Source: Diphasiastrum complanatum
Taxonomy: Eukaryota; Streptophyta; Lycopodiopsida; Lycopodiales; Lycopodiaceae
Assembly: GCA_029204225.1 (NCBI GenBank)
Contig: CM055100.1
Location: 3,002,589-3,066,588 of the forward strand
Direction of reading: 5' to 3'
DNA length: 64,000 nt
Numbering within the stretch: the stretch's first letter is position 1; every line of letters starts with the position of its first letter. Below the pieces are notes generated by a model. It worked only from the letters and a program-made list of their open reading frames with translations, made no database searches and was not told the DNA's origin. The position numbers were made by a program, and so were the translations under genes. Positions 1 through 10,426 of the stretch are shown piece by piece.

Positions 1-314
1 AGAAGTTAGTATTTACTACTGAGTATTGTAACTTGTTACTTGTAAGTGTAAGCTATTAGAAGTTAGAACTTAGTACTATAATCTATTACTTGTTAAAAGT
101 TACACAATGCACATTGTATACATTGTCATTTTTGTGAAATTTGAATCATTGAACATTTGCTAATTTACCACTAACTAACCATGCACATGGTACATTGGAA
201 TATGACATGTAATATGTATGATGTGAGTCGTGACAATAAAAAAAAAAATAATCCTAAAACCAATTCGCCGGTTCTAACCTGGAGAAGCCGATTTTTTCCC
301 GATTCAAACTCGAT
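1..314. other. AT-rich edge sequence
   Basis: No gene is visible. The first 120 bases contain short degenerate repeats of the type AGTTAGTA, ACTTGTTACTTG and TTAGAAGTTAGAACTTAG. The copia integrase reading frame on the minus strand ends at its lower edge, so this may be the truncation junction of that element. Confidence 0.4.
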
Positions 315-1259
315 TCAAACACGGTTCAAAAAGGCGATTCGAAAGGTACCCTCAAACATTGATATTGGTGCTTCGACAATTTGTCCATCGGTGAGTCTGG
401 TGAATATCTTCGACTTGACAGGATCATACAACTTATAAGCTTTATCTGAAGTAGTGTAGCTGATGAAAATGGATTTGATACTCTGGAAGTCGAGCCTCTT
501 CCTGAGATCTTGCGGTATTTGCACATAAGCGATACATCCAAAAACTTGTAAGTTCGATAATGATGGTTTGGAGCCTGTCCAAACGTCATATGGTGTTTTG
601 CCTGAGAGACCTTTAGTCGGACATCTATTCTGGATATAAGCTGCAGTGGAAACAGCTTCAGCCCAGAAGGATTTCAGAAGTGTCGCATGAGCAAGCATAC
701 ACTTAGCCGATTCGACTAAGGTTCTGTTCTTTCTCTCAGCAAGTCCATTTGACTGAGGCGAATAGGAGGTAATGTATTGTTGCTCAATGTCGTTGTTAAG
801 GCAATACTCCTTGAGTTCGGTTGAGATGTACTCTCCCCCGTTGTCGGATCTCAATTCTTTAATTATTTTACCAGTTTCAATTTGTGCACGCTCTTTGAAT
901 TGTCGAAAGATTTTGAAAGCCTCCGATTTCTGCTTAATAAAATAAACAGTTGTTCTTCTCGAATATTCGTTAATGAAGGTAATGAAATACTTTGCATCAA
1001 GCAACGACGGAGTTTGCATTGGACCACATATATCTGAATGAACAACGTCTAGAACATATTTTGTTGCATGCCTATGACTCGATCTAAAATGAATCCTAGT
1101 TTGTTTTTCAAAGATGCAGCTATGACAGACAGGGAGGTCGACTTTGTTGGTTGGATAGTCGAGATCAAGTGCTAGGGATCTTCTGGACATGTTCGACACA
1201 GATGTATGATTCAAGTGTCCTAATCGATATGTTGAGTAGCTCCAGAATCCAAAAACCAA
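315..1259 (-). pseudogene. Ty1/copia integrase region
   Basis: Copia pol segment. A GAG-pre-integrase/zinc-binding stretch comes first, with HLNH and then CHSC. The rve integrase core follows, with the expected acidic residues in HSDICGP, SDNGGEY and PQSNGLAERKN. Downstream are the copia-typical segments CPTKGLSGKTPYDVW and FGCIAYV. The frame is open for about 314 residues, so this part is well preserved, but it is out of frame with the protease upstream (overlap near 1220-1259), and no reverse transcriptase follows before the window edge. Integrase would insert element cDNA into host DNA. I infer a broken element, not a working one; the family assignment is firm. Confidence 0.9.
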
Positions 1260-2217
1260 GAATTATCGAATACTGCCTTTTGGTCTTTGACCATAAACGC
1301 TCCTTCGTCCATGTCGAGTTCGGGAGATAGAGATGATGCTGCGACTGCATTTGCCTGTTGATTTGGTTGCTTGTTAGCATTCTTTGCTGTTAATACCTTG
1401 CAATCCTGGATCTCACGATTAGTGCATTTGCAATACTTACAGAACATCTTCTTCTTCGACTGTGGATTTGATAATTGCTCGACTTTGCGTCGGCTTCTGA
1501 TTCGATGTGGATTGCTTAGAGCCCTTTTTCTTCTACCGCTTTGAGCTTTATTGACATATGGAGCATAAGATGATGAAGTCGAAGAGGTGTCTTGACTTCT
1601 TCGATTGTCTTCTTGCAGCAACATAGTGTAACTCTAGTGAGAGTTAAATTTGAGTGTGTCGATATAATCATCACCCAGTTCTCATATGTAGAGGGCAAGC
1701 TTGAAAGCAATTTCATGATTGCATTTTGATCGTCGATGATTGATCCGACAGCTGCCATCTGTTGCAAAAAATTCTTAAACTGGTTAACGTGATTTTGAAG
1801 TGAATCACCATTTGACATCTTGAGAACTTTCTTCTTAGATGCAACTTAGAAGTCATGTCCCTCACATCATATAGTGAGCTCAGGATGTCCTATACTTATT
1901 TCGAAGTTTGAGCTTTAAATATGTGGCCAATCTGAGTGTCTAATATATTGAGTATAATAAGCGTAAAAGCTTACCATCCTTCGATTTCCATTTTGAGTCG
2001 GCTGTGTCGTCTTCAAGCTTCACTTCGATTCGATATCTGTGACAACATCCCACAACTCGTTGGCGATTAGCAAGGTCTTCATTTTAAATTTCCACAAATA
2101 GTAATTGGTTCCATTCAGCTTGTCTGCGATGAGACCGACTTTACTTTGAGAATCCATCTGGAACTTTAGTCTGTTGATGAATCGTTGACTTAAGAATGAT
2201 GGCGTGCTGCGCTTCAA
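1220..2217 (-). pseudogene. Ty1/copia gag and protease region
   Basis: The gag N-terminal part (about 2020-2217) reads VGLIADKLNGTNYYLWKFKM, the usual copia gag opening. A UBN2-type gag middle (1516-1818) contains LLSSLPSTYENW. The next frame (1220-1624) carries a zinc-knuckle-like CKYC...C in which the expected His is Arg, followed by the protease signature WFLDSGATQHI. The pieces lie in different frames separated by stops, so at least three frameshifts or stops disable the polyprotein. Gag forms the particle and the DSGA aspartic protease would process the polyprotein. Order and strand match the integrase that follows, supporting a single element transcribed towards lower coordinates. Confidence 0.85.
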
Positions 2218-2353
2218 TTGGAAATCAATTATCTGATTCTGAAATTTGATACCACAAATTGAAGATTAAGAGCAAGTATGCTCTGGTTTGATACTATGAA
2301 AAGTATCTAATGATATCGTTGTGATACCATGAAAGTTATCTAATAGTAGTAGA

Positions 2354-2365
2354 GCTCTGATTCCA
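2354..2365 (-). promoter_or_regulatory. copia primer-binding site
   Basis: On the minus strand this reads TGGAATCAGAGC, one base from the standard initiator-Met tRNA site TGGTATCAGAGC of plant copia elements. It directly abuts a sequence ending TTCCAACA, an LTR-like terminus. It fixes the element's orientation and its 5' boundary. Confidence 0.75.
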
Positions 2366-3510
2366 TGTTGGAAGAAAGAATGCAATGTCAATTTGATAAT
2401 TTGAAGACTGTGAACGAACTATCGAGTGCAGCGGGACGAGCCTTCTTTCCTCCTTGAAGACAAGTTCTATGATTTTAAGCAGAAGTAGCAAATGGAGGAG
2501 TTTGTCCCAACAACTTTATCTACCATCGATAGGCCTGGATTACACTGACACTTTTAGTCCAGTGGTAAAGCATCAATCTATTCGAACCTTGTTGGCTATA
2601 GCTGCTGTAGAGGATCTGGACATTCATCAGATGGACATCCAGAAAACATTCCTTAATGGATACATGACGTCCTTCAAGGCCAAGAGCATAAGGTATGAAA
2701 ATTGTAGAAGTCTCTTATCAATATTGAACAATGCTATAATGACAGAAGTCACGTTCAATCTTTATTAACTAACTTCGAAATCATTAGCACTTAAGTGATT
2801 TCGTAGGCAAACAATTTCAGAGTGCAAAGTGATGTAAAGAATATTGCAGCGTTGAAGTATCCAACAAATTAGACGAAAAAATAAGAAATTGATTAGTTAC
2901 GAATAACTACAGAGAAGCATACATTCAAACATGATATCGAACGCAATAAGAAGGATAGATTGATTCAGTAAGTAGCATGTACAAATCAGATGATGAGAGC
3001 ACAAAACAATAGCAGATGAAAACTGTGTATTGTAAGCTATCTCTGAGTAACTGAAACTCTGTCTGATGCACTTCCGCTAGTAAGTTGTAAGCGCTAATAG
3101 CAATAGACTAATAGAACTTTGTAAAACTGAGCTGTGTATGTTTTTGATGATCAGTTATTTATACTAAAGCAGTTAACACGTACTCTGTAGGACAGTTAAC
3201 CAGGTCGCAGATCGCAATTGCCAGTTGGCCATAATGCGCTGTGATCCATCCAATTAGGACATCCCGGATATTTACTTGTGAAGCAGTTAGGGCAAGTCTT
3301 TAGCTTTATATCAGGTGGAATAGTAACTGTCGTTCTTCGACATGGTCGACTCCTTCGACTTTCGTCGCCGTCGTCGATAAGTCGGATGCTGTCGGATATG
3401 TCGGAGTCACCTGTTGAGCGAATCCCGAGTATTTCTGCAGATTGTGTAGAAACACGAATAAAACTACAATGCAAGTAATGCATATTGATATCAGGAGCGT
3501 CTAGCACCAT
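2366..3510 (-). mobile_element. probable copia 5' LTR, rearranged
   Basis: Begins on the plus strand with TGTTGGAAG just beyond the primer-binding site. The minus strand contains a TATAAATA box near 3160, and a stretch rich in repeated TCGA/TCGG motifs (about 3335-3425) would lie in U3. The outer boundary is not certain; I place it near the TAGCACC at about 3505. A plus-strand reverse-transcriptase fragment sits inside it, so it is either nested or rearranged. Confidence 0.4.
2529..2664 (+). pseudogene. copia reverse-transcriptase fragment
   Basis: Translates to GLDYTDTFSPVVKHQSIRTL followed by QMDIQKTFLNG, the start of copia RT including the first catalytic Asp region (QMD). It has no partner domains on this strand and lies opposite the neighbouring gag/integrase, so it is a fragment from another insertion or a rearrangement. 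Confidence 0.8.
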
Positions 3511-3518
3511 CTGCTCCT

Positions 3519-3563
3519 GTGACGAAATACAAGGCAAGACTGGTAGCGAAGGGTTTTTCCCAT
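3519..3563 (+). pseudogene. short copia RT fragment (KYKARLVAKGF)
   Basis: Fifteen codons read VTKYKARLVAKGFSH, the RT segment that normally lies immediately before GLDYTDTFSPV. Here it lies about 1 kb downstream of that segment, so the natural order is reversed. Confidence 0.6.
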
Positions 3564-4288
3564 GTGGGAAATTAAAGACCTTGACTAGTGGTAAGGGTTA
3601 TTTGAGAATTTATGGCGATGCTTGCCATAACTTCTCAAAAGACTCTTACCACAAGTAAAAGTCTCCATTTTCTTATGCAAATGTTGAGCAGAAGCTTTGC
3701 TTACTCTCACTTAAAACGATTGTAAGATGTGCTTTAAAAGAACTCCACACATTATTCTCTATGATGAATAAATTCACTGAATTGGTCAGGGTTTTTACCA
3801 ACAATGGAAATTCTTATGGGCATGCAAACTTTTAATTATAGTCTTTTATGGGGTTATGCAGTATGTAAAATGATTGTGGAAAAGACTTCACCATTGTGGA
3901 ATGGATTTTCATTCTAGTTAAAAAATGAATGAGGGAAACCCTTTTATTTATGGATTGTTATCAAAACATTCTCTTGAATATCACAATTTGCAACATATTT
4001 GAAATGATTATGCTTGTAGCACCCGCTTGCTATCACTTTGCTATCTAACATTGATAGCATGGCAAGTTTTCCGATGGATGTGTAATTGAAGTGTGCATTT
4101 TTTCAAGTTATACTTTTCTATTTCTCTGAAGTAGGTTTTGGAAGCTTACCTATTTTGCAGATATGTAGCAAAGGTTTGTGATTCAAAAGCTGGAGGAATT
4201 TTTTGAACAGACTGGATTTCTTACCTGTTGCCGCTGAAAAGAGGCAGCTATCAAGTTGGCTGTTGCAAAACTGCTATACATTTTGGGA
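3564..4288 (+). other. 5' flank of TOM9
   Basis: No protein-like frame. AT-rich sequence with a pyrimidine-rich stretch ending in TTTTGCAG near 4160 that could be the acceptor of an intron in the 5' untranslated region. I cannot place the promoter with confidence. Confidence 0.3.
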
Positions 4289-4606
4289 ATGTCAGGGAAA
4301 AAGCAAACAGGTAGCATGGCTTCTGTATCCAATGACAGTGTTTGGGCTCGTATAAGCAACTCTGTCGTGCAGTCTTCAGTTTTTCATAAAACAAAACGAG
4401 CCACATCAAACACAGTTAGGTTCAGTAAAAAGCTTCTGTGGAGCACAGGGAAGGCAGCTTGGATTGCAGGAACTACCTTTCTCGTTCTTGTTGTCCCACT
4501 CATAATAGAAATGGATCGAGAACAGCAGATGGTAGAGCTAGAAAGCCAACAGGCAACCTTGCTTGGTGCTGCTCCACCTGGCCAAGCCCTTCCATCTGCA
4601 AAGTAG
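4289..4606 (+). CDS. TOM9: mitochondrial import receptor subunit TOM9 (plant TOM22)
   Basis: Encodes 105 residues, close to the roughly 100 of plant TOM9. In plants this protein replaces TOM22: a small tail-anchored subunit of the outer-membrane TOM complex that helps preproteins pass from receptors to the TOM40 pore. Visible features are a short polar cytosolic region with WARISNSVV (about 19-27), the basic segment [12 protein letters not shown] (47-58), a single hydrophobic anchor (about 57-73, ending [11 protein letters not shown]), and a short tail with [14 protein letters not shown]. The block [20 protein letters not shown] is nearly diagnostic of the family. I chose the ATG at 4289; the frame stays open upstream to TTG at 4256 but has no earlier ATG. 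The gene is uninterrupted. It is the only intact host gene seen here, surrounded by transposons. Confidence 0.93.
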   Translation: MSGKKQTGSMASVSNDSVWARISNSVVQSSVFHKTKRATSNTVRFSKKLLWSTGKAAWIAGTTFLVLVVPLIIEMDREQQMVELESQQATLLGAAPPGQALPSAK

Positions 4607-6092
4607 CATCTGCCATTTGGCTTTGCGCATGTAGTGAGCAACTTTGCATTCATTTTATTCTCGTTTGCTTGTACATGCCTGGAATATTTACATATTCAAG
4701 GAAGCTGGTTCCCTGCCTGTGATGGTTACAGGATATACAAGTTTCGCTGAATAGTGTGATTTTTTTTCCTTTCTCCAATATTATTGGCTGTGTTTGTACC
4801 AAAGGGGCAAATTTTCGAGCATCAAATAATGATTTAGCTGTTGTTTGTATAGTTTAAAACTTTGTGACATTTAATTTTTTCTGATAGAAACTTGTGTTTG
4901 ATATTATGTAGTGTGCTCTGGCTGAATCAGGTATCAAACATTTTACTTTTTGTACAAAGTGATAGTAATAATTACCACTATCCTCTACAATTAGCACTGA
5001 TAAGGCAGCAGGCTGCATCTGACAAATCTTATTTAGGATGGATGTCTTTTGTTTCTGCTGTCCTGGTATAAAGACGAATTGAATCAATTAGTAGTTTGGC
5101 TGATTTGGAATAGGCACCTGCTGATTTGAATCACAAAGAATCGGCCTATCAAAAGAAAATGGCAGGTTATTTACACGTACTATTAGAAAACTGGAATTTT
5201 TTATGGTTCTTTGCGTTTCATACATTTGACTTGCAACATATCTTAGTGATCATTGCTGGGGATAGGTGTTTAGGGTTTGAGGTTTGAGAATCATTAAAAA
5301 AAATCTTTTAGACCCCTCCATAATTCTTTGTGGCTCGAATGGATGAATCAGTTCGAACCAATAATCCTGGTTGGTCCAATCAAACGGCGATCTAGTGAAA
5401 CCAAGAAGGCTGTGGATATATCTTTTTACTATGTGGGATGCCTATTTCATCTAACAGAGTTTAAGGCTTGATGGCTGGAATCATAAAGTTTGTTACATGT
5501 ATTGATGCTTCTTCCTCAAAGCTTGAAGACTTGCCATCTTTCAGAAGACCTGTATGAGGCTTCTGTGCCAAACTTCAATCCCAGCTACCGATTTTGCTGT
5601 TTTAAGAATAACCTGGCACAAGAAGGATGCACTACAAATGTTCATATGGATAAAGCTTCACTTTTCCTTAATGCAGGGCTCGTCAAAGATTTGTTGTTGA
5701 CTTTGTTTTTCAATGTTATCTAGTGAGATTGCTTATGTCACTAATATGATCTATGTTATTCACTTTTCAATAGTGAATGTCAATAATCAGCTATCGTATC
5801 ACTTTGGTAAATATAGATGTCATCAAAAGCCCTGGTTTCTGCAAGTGATGATTCAGCTCATCAAATTGCTGTTATAGTTGCACGACTGCAAAGCTTCTAA
5901 CTATGGTCAGCTACCCCACTTCTGCATTATAAAGTCTTTCAAAGTAACAAGGGAATCACTTCAGGGTCTTATGCTGTAAATGTATGATATTTCTGTACTA
6001 GAAGAATTAGACTGATTGTCACTATGTCAATGGGACGACACTGTGGTCACTTCAATCTCAAACGTCCAGGTGCAGCTCTTGATTGTACGTGT
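4607..6092. other. 3' flank of TOM9
   Basis: No recognisable gene. A 77-codon open frame at 5490-5723 (+) resembles nothing I know. The segment around 5985-6045 recurs at about 10105-10160, beyond the hAT and LTR insertions (see the repeat entry). Confidence 0.35.
5985..6045 (+). repeat. diverged direct repeat, copy 1
   Basis: Contains ACTAGAAGAATTAGACTGA followed by TTGTCACTATGTCAATG. A second copy with the same order lies at about 10105-10165. The pair brackets the hAT and LTR insertions and is too diverged to be a target-site duplication. Confidence 0.6.
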
Positions 6093-6394
6093 CATAGATG
6101 CACCGCGATTCTGAATCGCGATCAGAATCGTGATTCAGAATCGCGTTTCGGGATTTTCCCAAAATCGTGCAAAATCGATTTTTTTTTTTGAAATTTTTTT
6201 AGGCAATATGGGTATCAGATGAAAGCTTTAATTGAGAGGATTATGACTGTGTAGTTTGCCGACTGTTTCGGGTGCAGGATGGTCCAATTTAGGTTTATTA
6301 ACTCCCAGGTTTACGCTAAGCTGCATTCAATATAAAAAATTAAAAAAAAAGAGAACACATTGGGGCATTCCCCCAATGAACATAGCAAGAATCT

Positions 6395-6395
<1 letters not shown>

Positions 6396-6439
<44 letters not shown>
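6396..6439 (+). repeat. (CT)n microsatellite
   Basis: About 44 bases of CT dinucleotides with slight impurity at the left edge, inside the hAT element downstream of its transposase stop. Confidence 0.95.
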
Positions 6440-6443
<4 letters not shown>

Positions 6444-6538
6444 CAACAAACGGAACTAAAACCATGTTAAAGAAAAATCCAGCTGAATCATTCTGAACCT
6501 ACTAAACCTTAAATGAAACATTTTTTAAACAAAACAAC

Positions 6539-6543
<5 letters not shown>

Positions 6544-6580
<37 letters not shown>
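6544..6580 (+). repeat. (CT)n microsatellite
   Basis: About 36 bases of pure CT, the second short CT array in the hAT element. Confidence 0.95.
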
Positions 6581-6584
<4 letters not shown>

Positions 6585-6777
6585 ATCCATAAACCATAAA
6601 ACCGAAGTTTCTAAACTTAAACCACAAAAAACAATATTGAATCACGACAATGCTGTGAATAAGATCATCATAATATATAATATCGGGCCACATGGCACCA
6701 AAATGGGGTACAATGATGTTTCATGAACGTAATGAAAACTATACAACTAAGGCTCGTCAGAGTCAAGGTAGAATAAA

Positions 6778-9141
6778 TTATCCGAATCTGTGTCTGATTG
6801 CAGATCCCAAGGGTTCGTAGATGAATTGAAACTGGAGGGAACCATATGTCGTGGTGTGGCCCTGGCTCTGCTGCGTGCTCTGGCTCTCTGCTACGTGCTT
6901 TGGCTCTGGATCCCCCCCCCCTTCCCCTGCCTCTACCTCTGCCTCTGTCTCTCTCCCCTCCTCTGGCCCCCATTTGGCTGCCCCCAGCCCTATGTCTACT
7001 CGTCGTGTCTGTGTGTCAGGTGGCTGTGACCCTACGCCCTGGGATGGCCCTACCCATTGTGATGATGCCTGGCCGACGGCTACCTGTGATGCTCCACTCT
7101 TGTCTACAAAAAGAGTACTCAGTCCCCTCCCAGAACCTCTAGGTCTCCCCTTAGGCTCCCCCTTACGTGTTGGAATGGTTGGCTCCTCCTCTGTCTCTGC
7201 ATTAGGGTCCACCAGCAGGTCAACCAGGTCATCCCCATGTGCCTCCAACCCCATCTCCTCGTCCTCCTCCGTATCTCCCTCAACCCACTCATCCTCCTCT
7301 ACATAGTCTACCCCGAGCATCTCTCCACCCTCCGAGCCCTCATCATCTCCCTCCTCAGCCCTCTCCCTCTGCCTCTCTATCCTCCTCTGCCGCCGTAAAG
7401 CTTGTGCGTCAGCCTGTGCCTGTCTGTAGAACTCTCTATGGATCTCATTATCCATCTCCTTCTGCGTGGGTGGTGTCCGAGGAGCAGCAGCTACCGAATC
7501 CACCAAAAGTGTTAGGGTTCACTTGCAACCAAAAACAATACATTGTTGTCAGGTAGGTATTGTGCAACTCACTGCATATTTCAAAAGCAAATCAATTCAT
7601 CAAAGCATAGCAAGAAAAAAGGGGTGATGATGTAACTCACCTCGAGCATCTAACCCTCTCCTCGCGTGCGCCTCAACATACGGCCGTTGGTGTTCACAAA
7701 CACCAACAGCTACACTGCTCGATGGATAACTTGTTCCTCTTTTGCATGTGATACAAGGCCCAAGTGCTCCAATTCCGCTCGCAAGCTCCTGCTGAATAGT
7801 CCTGTGCAAGGACTCTCTCAGCCAATCGTCGCAGGTCACCTGTGCTGTGCCCGTGGATGCACCACCATGTAACGCAGACCTCAGATGATCCTCCCTCCGC
7901 CGACTCTGCTCTCCATCGAAAGGAAACTGGAAGCGCTCAAATGCGAGCAGCTGGCGGGCAATGTTGGCTAGAATCGGACCTGCTGGCAGAAGAAAAAACA
8001 TGGCACATGGAAGTCCCCTCGAATTCACACACTACCAATGAGTACAATACTACAGTAACATTGCTACCAACTGATTTGTCACACGAATCTGGTCTGGGCC
8101 ATACGCGCTCCGTGTACTCCACCCATCTCTGGTGCAGCTCTGGATCGTCCCTCTCTCGAGTAAAGCGCCACAAGGGGTGCAACATGTGGGCTACGACGTG
8201 GATGGGTCGGTGGAAGTAGTCCCATCTGGACTCCCATATATGCAAGATCTCGTGCCTTTACAATAATTAGTGCACCGTAGCATAAAACAAATGCGTCAAA
8301 CTTGAGTGGGAAACAACAAACTAGACACTGAAGAGTCATACCTGTGCTCGTCCAAGAATGACATCAGAATGCCCTCTCCGATGAGGTCCATGAACTCGTA
8401 AATGAGACCGAGAGTGCACCCCTCACGGTCTACCAGGCGCAACACTTTGAAAATGGGTAGAAGGATCCTAGTAATCTCCTTAGCAGCTGTCCAGAACTCA
8501 TCACCAGACACAGTGGACCGGAAAAATGCCGCATGTGGGAGGTCTGTAAAGTCCCCGAAGGCCTCGCTGGCAAAAAAAAACATGAGATTAGGGCGTGGGA
8601 TAGAATAATTTCAGTATGAGCGATAACAGGCGACTGACGTTAGCGTGGGAGTCCATGCAGGCGTAAAGGAGTGCAGTGTGGGCCTAAACCACGCCCCTGG
8701 TAGATTTCATGCACGATGGTCCACGCCTAAACCCTAAAAAGCATGAAATTAGAGCATGAAAATTGAAATTTGTGATACGGACGTAGACGGGCAGAACGGA
8801 GGTCACAGGAGTCTTTGCAGACATGTGGAAATGCATTCTAGGCTCAGACATCACCTGAATCGGTTTCCAACAAGTCATTTTGTGAAAATGGCAAAAATAC
8901 ACAAGCATTTGGAATGTGGTGTTCAAATATCGCTAGGCATGCCGTAACGGCTGAAACTGACGCCGTAGGAATCACCGTGGGCATGAAGAAAGGTGGTTTA
9001 GAGCCAAACTACGCTCGATTTGGTTGCTTACAGCTCAATGTCAACACTTGCAAAAAATCAAGCCTACACTTACCAAATATCGAAGTCGTTTCGCTCTCCA
9101 CGAAGCTCAGATCCCCCCGGCGTCGTGCACACCACCTCCAT
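6778..9141 (-). pseudogene. hAT transposase, spliced and decayed
   Basis: Proposed exons (minus): 9074-9141, starting MEVVCTTPGG and ending at a GTAAGT donor; 8342-8568, after a pyrimidine tract and CAG, ending at CAG/GTATGA; from 8255 downwards; 7641-7982, ending at GTGAGT; and 6778-7490. The second exon encodes LLPIFKVLRLVDREG and IYEFMDLIGEGI, the third WDYFHRPIHVVAHMLHPLW; both are typical of the hAT catalytic C-terminal half. The dimerisation domain (about 7715-7867) reads LRRLAERVLAQ and then ACERNWSTWALYHMQKRNKL, but in a different frame from the flanking coding sequence. The last exon is a highly acidic, low-complexity tail with a Gly-Arg patch. The N-terminal BED zinc finger and first catalytic Asp region are not found between exons 1 and 2. 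It probably makes no active transposase. Confidence 0.75.
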
Positions 9142-9740
9142 ATCGCCGAGTAGATGCCCGCCGACTATTCACTTGCGAAGATCGGACGCCCACAGCTCAT
9201 AAAATTTTTTTTTGCCTCCTCCACTGCTTGCGCTGTTCTGTCCACGAGGAGGCTCGAAATCCATAAATCTGATTTTTTTTTTAAACGATTCTTTGCAGCG
9301 AATCGCGATTCGCTGCATCTATGGTTGTTGTGGGTATTTCCTGCACAATAATAAACAAGTGGTTCCCACCACTTAAAATACTGTTGGCCAAGCCTTACCT
9401 AGTGGGCCCTACCACAATACATTGTAAGTAGGGTAATAAGTGCGAGGGCACTGCATTCCTGCGCGTGTAAGCCCAACCCAATGAACACAAGTAGCAAGTT
9501 GTAATTCCTAGGAATAAGAGACTAGGGGCTTAAAACTCTAAAATGACATTAGAGGCCCTAAGTCAAGTCGCAAATAAAAAAGTTAAAAGGGCCCAACTTA
9601 AAACTCACATGAATCATGTGAGTGCCCTTGTGCTTTCTTAGCACCAATAGATTTAAGTTGTGTTTATTTTAAAGGATTGGATTAGAATCCTTGCCCCAAT
9701 GAAGTGGCCAATGAGAGTGAAAGAGGCTCACCTCTAAAAT

Positions 9741-9751
9741 CTATAAGAGGG
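9741..9751 (+). promoter_or_regulatory. LTR TATA box
   Basis: CTATAAGAGGG lies in the LTR 60-70 bases before the CT array, the expected place for the U3/R boundary. Confidence 0.55.
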
Positions 9752-9807
9752 AGCCATTTCCTTTGTATTGTATCATCTTCCATTCTCATTCTAATAAAAC
9801 TCTCTTA

Positions 9808-9810
<3 letters not shown>

Positions 9811-9901
<91 letters not shown>
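9811..9901 (+). repeat. (TC)n microsatellite in LTR leader
   Basis: Ninety-one bases of pure CT dinucleotides. More impure CT-rich sequence continues to about 10015, as in the related LTR at 43.2 kb. Confidence 0.97.
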
Positions 9902-9903
<2 letters not shown>

Positions 9904-10104
9904 ATTGGGATAGAATAGCTTTGGGTAGGCGCTCGAGCCCCCAAAGCCTTTCTCAACCTAGGCATTCTCTCTCCACTCTCTTTCTCCTCTCTCTCGTCTC
10001 CCTCTCTCTTCTTGCTATGCAGGTGAAGGCGAGGTTGCCGCTCCCAGCGACGGACCCCTATGCTACACCGATGACACAACAATGGTACACGTACAACACC
10101 ACAT

Positions 10105-10165
10105 GCTGTAAATATTTTCGAACTAGAAGAATTAGACTGACTGTCACTATGTCAATGTCAAGATG
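10105..10165 (+). repeat. diverged direct repeat, copy 2
   Basis: Carries ACTAGAAGAATTAGACTGA followed by CTGTCACTATGTCAATG, matching 5985-6045. The intervening 4 kb holds the hAT element and LTR copy A. Confidence 0.6.
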
Positions 10166-10203
10166 CTATGGTCAATGTCTCCTTACGAAGATGGCTTCTT
10201 TTG

Positions 10204-10426
10204 ACATTGAACTTGTATCTATCTCGAACCAGGACTGATAAACAAACGATCCTGAAATTCAAATATGCACTATCTATGACATCGACATTGTATCTATCTT
10301 GACCAGGACTGATAAACAAACGATCCTGAAATTCAAATATGCACTATCTGTGACATCAACATTGTATCTATCTCGACCAGGACTGATGGACAGAATCCTG
10401 AAAATCAATCGTGCACTATCTCTAAC
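10204..10426 (+). repeat. 74-bp tandem repeat, three units
   Basis: Units start at 10204, 10285 and 10359, each beginning ACATTG and containing CCAGGACTGAT and TGCACTATCT. The middle unit is 74 bases; the first has a short insertion and the last is more diverged. Confidence 0.85.

Larger units (their letters stand above)
6093..9323 (-). mobile_element. hAT-superfamily DNA transposon
   Basis: A 3.2-kb element with terminal inverted repeats. The left end starts CATAGATGCACCGCGATTC and the right end finishes GCGATTCGCTGCATCTATG. Both ends carry self-complementary GAATCGCGATTC-type subterminal motifs. The left 200 bases closely match the left end of the smaller element at 50151-50955, down to GGCAATATGGGTATCAGATG. 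The flanking octamers (GTACGTGT and GTTGTTGT) match only partly, so the target duplication has decayed. The interior contains a spliced, decayed hAT transposase on the minus strand and two CT repeats near the transposase 3' end. Confidence 0.8.
9382..10100 (+). mobile_element. solo or truncated LTR, copy A of the CT-leader family
   Basis: Starts TGTTGGCCAAGCC. It has GTGCGAGGGCA, then blocks ATGACATTAGAGGCCC and ACTCACATGAATCATGTGAG, a TATA box CTATAAGAGGG at 9741-9751, and a CT tract starting 60-66 bases later. The same order of blocks appears inverted at 16659-17285 and more diverged at 42619-43443, where a primer-binding site follows. That third copy is what identifies the family as an LTR. 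I see no primer site or gag downstream here, so it is solo or cut off; the right edge is approximate. Confidence 0.7.

Noticed and set aside
5490-5723. Small host gene downstream of TOM9
   Set aside because: 77 codons, no recognised motif, no supporting context; kept only as a note in the flank.
6846-7306. Plus-strand Pro/Leu/Ser-rich open frames opposite the hAT tail
   Set aside because: They are antisense shadows of the acidic low-complexity tail exon on the minus strand.
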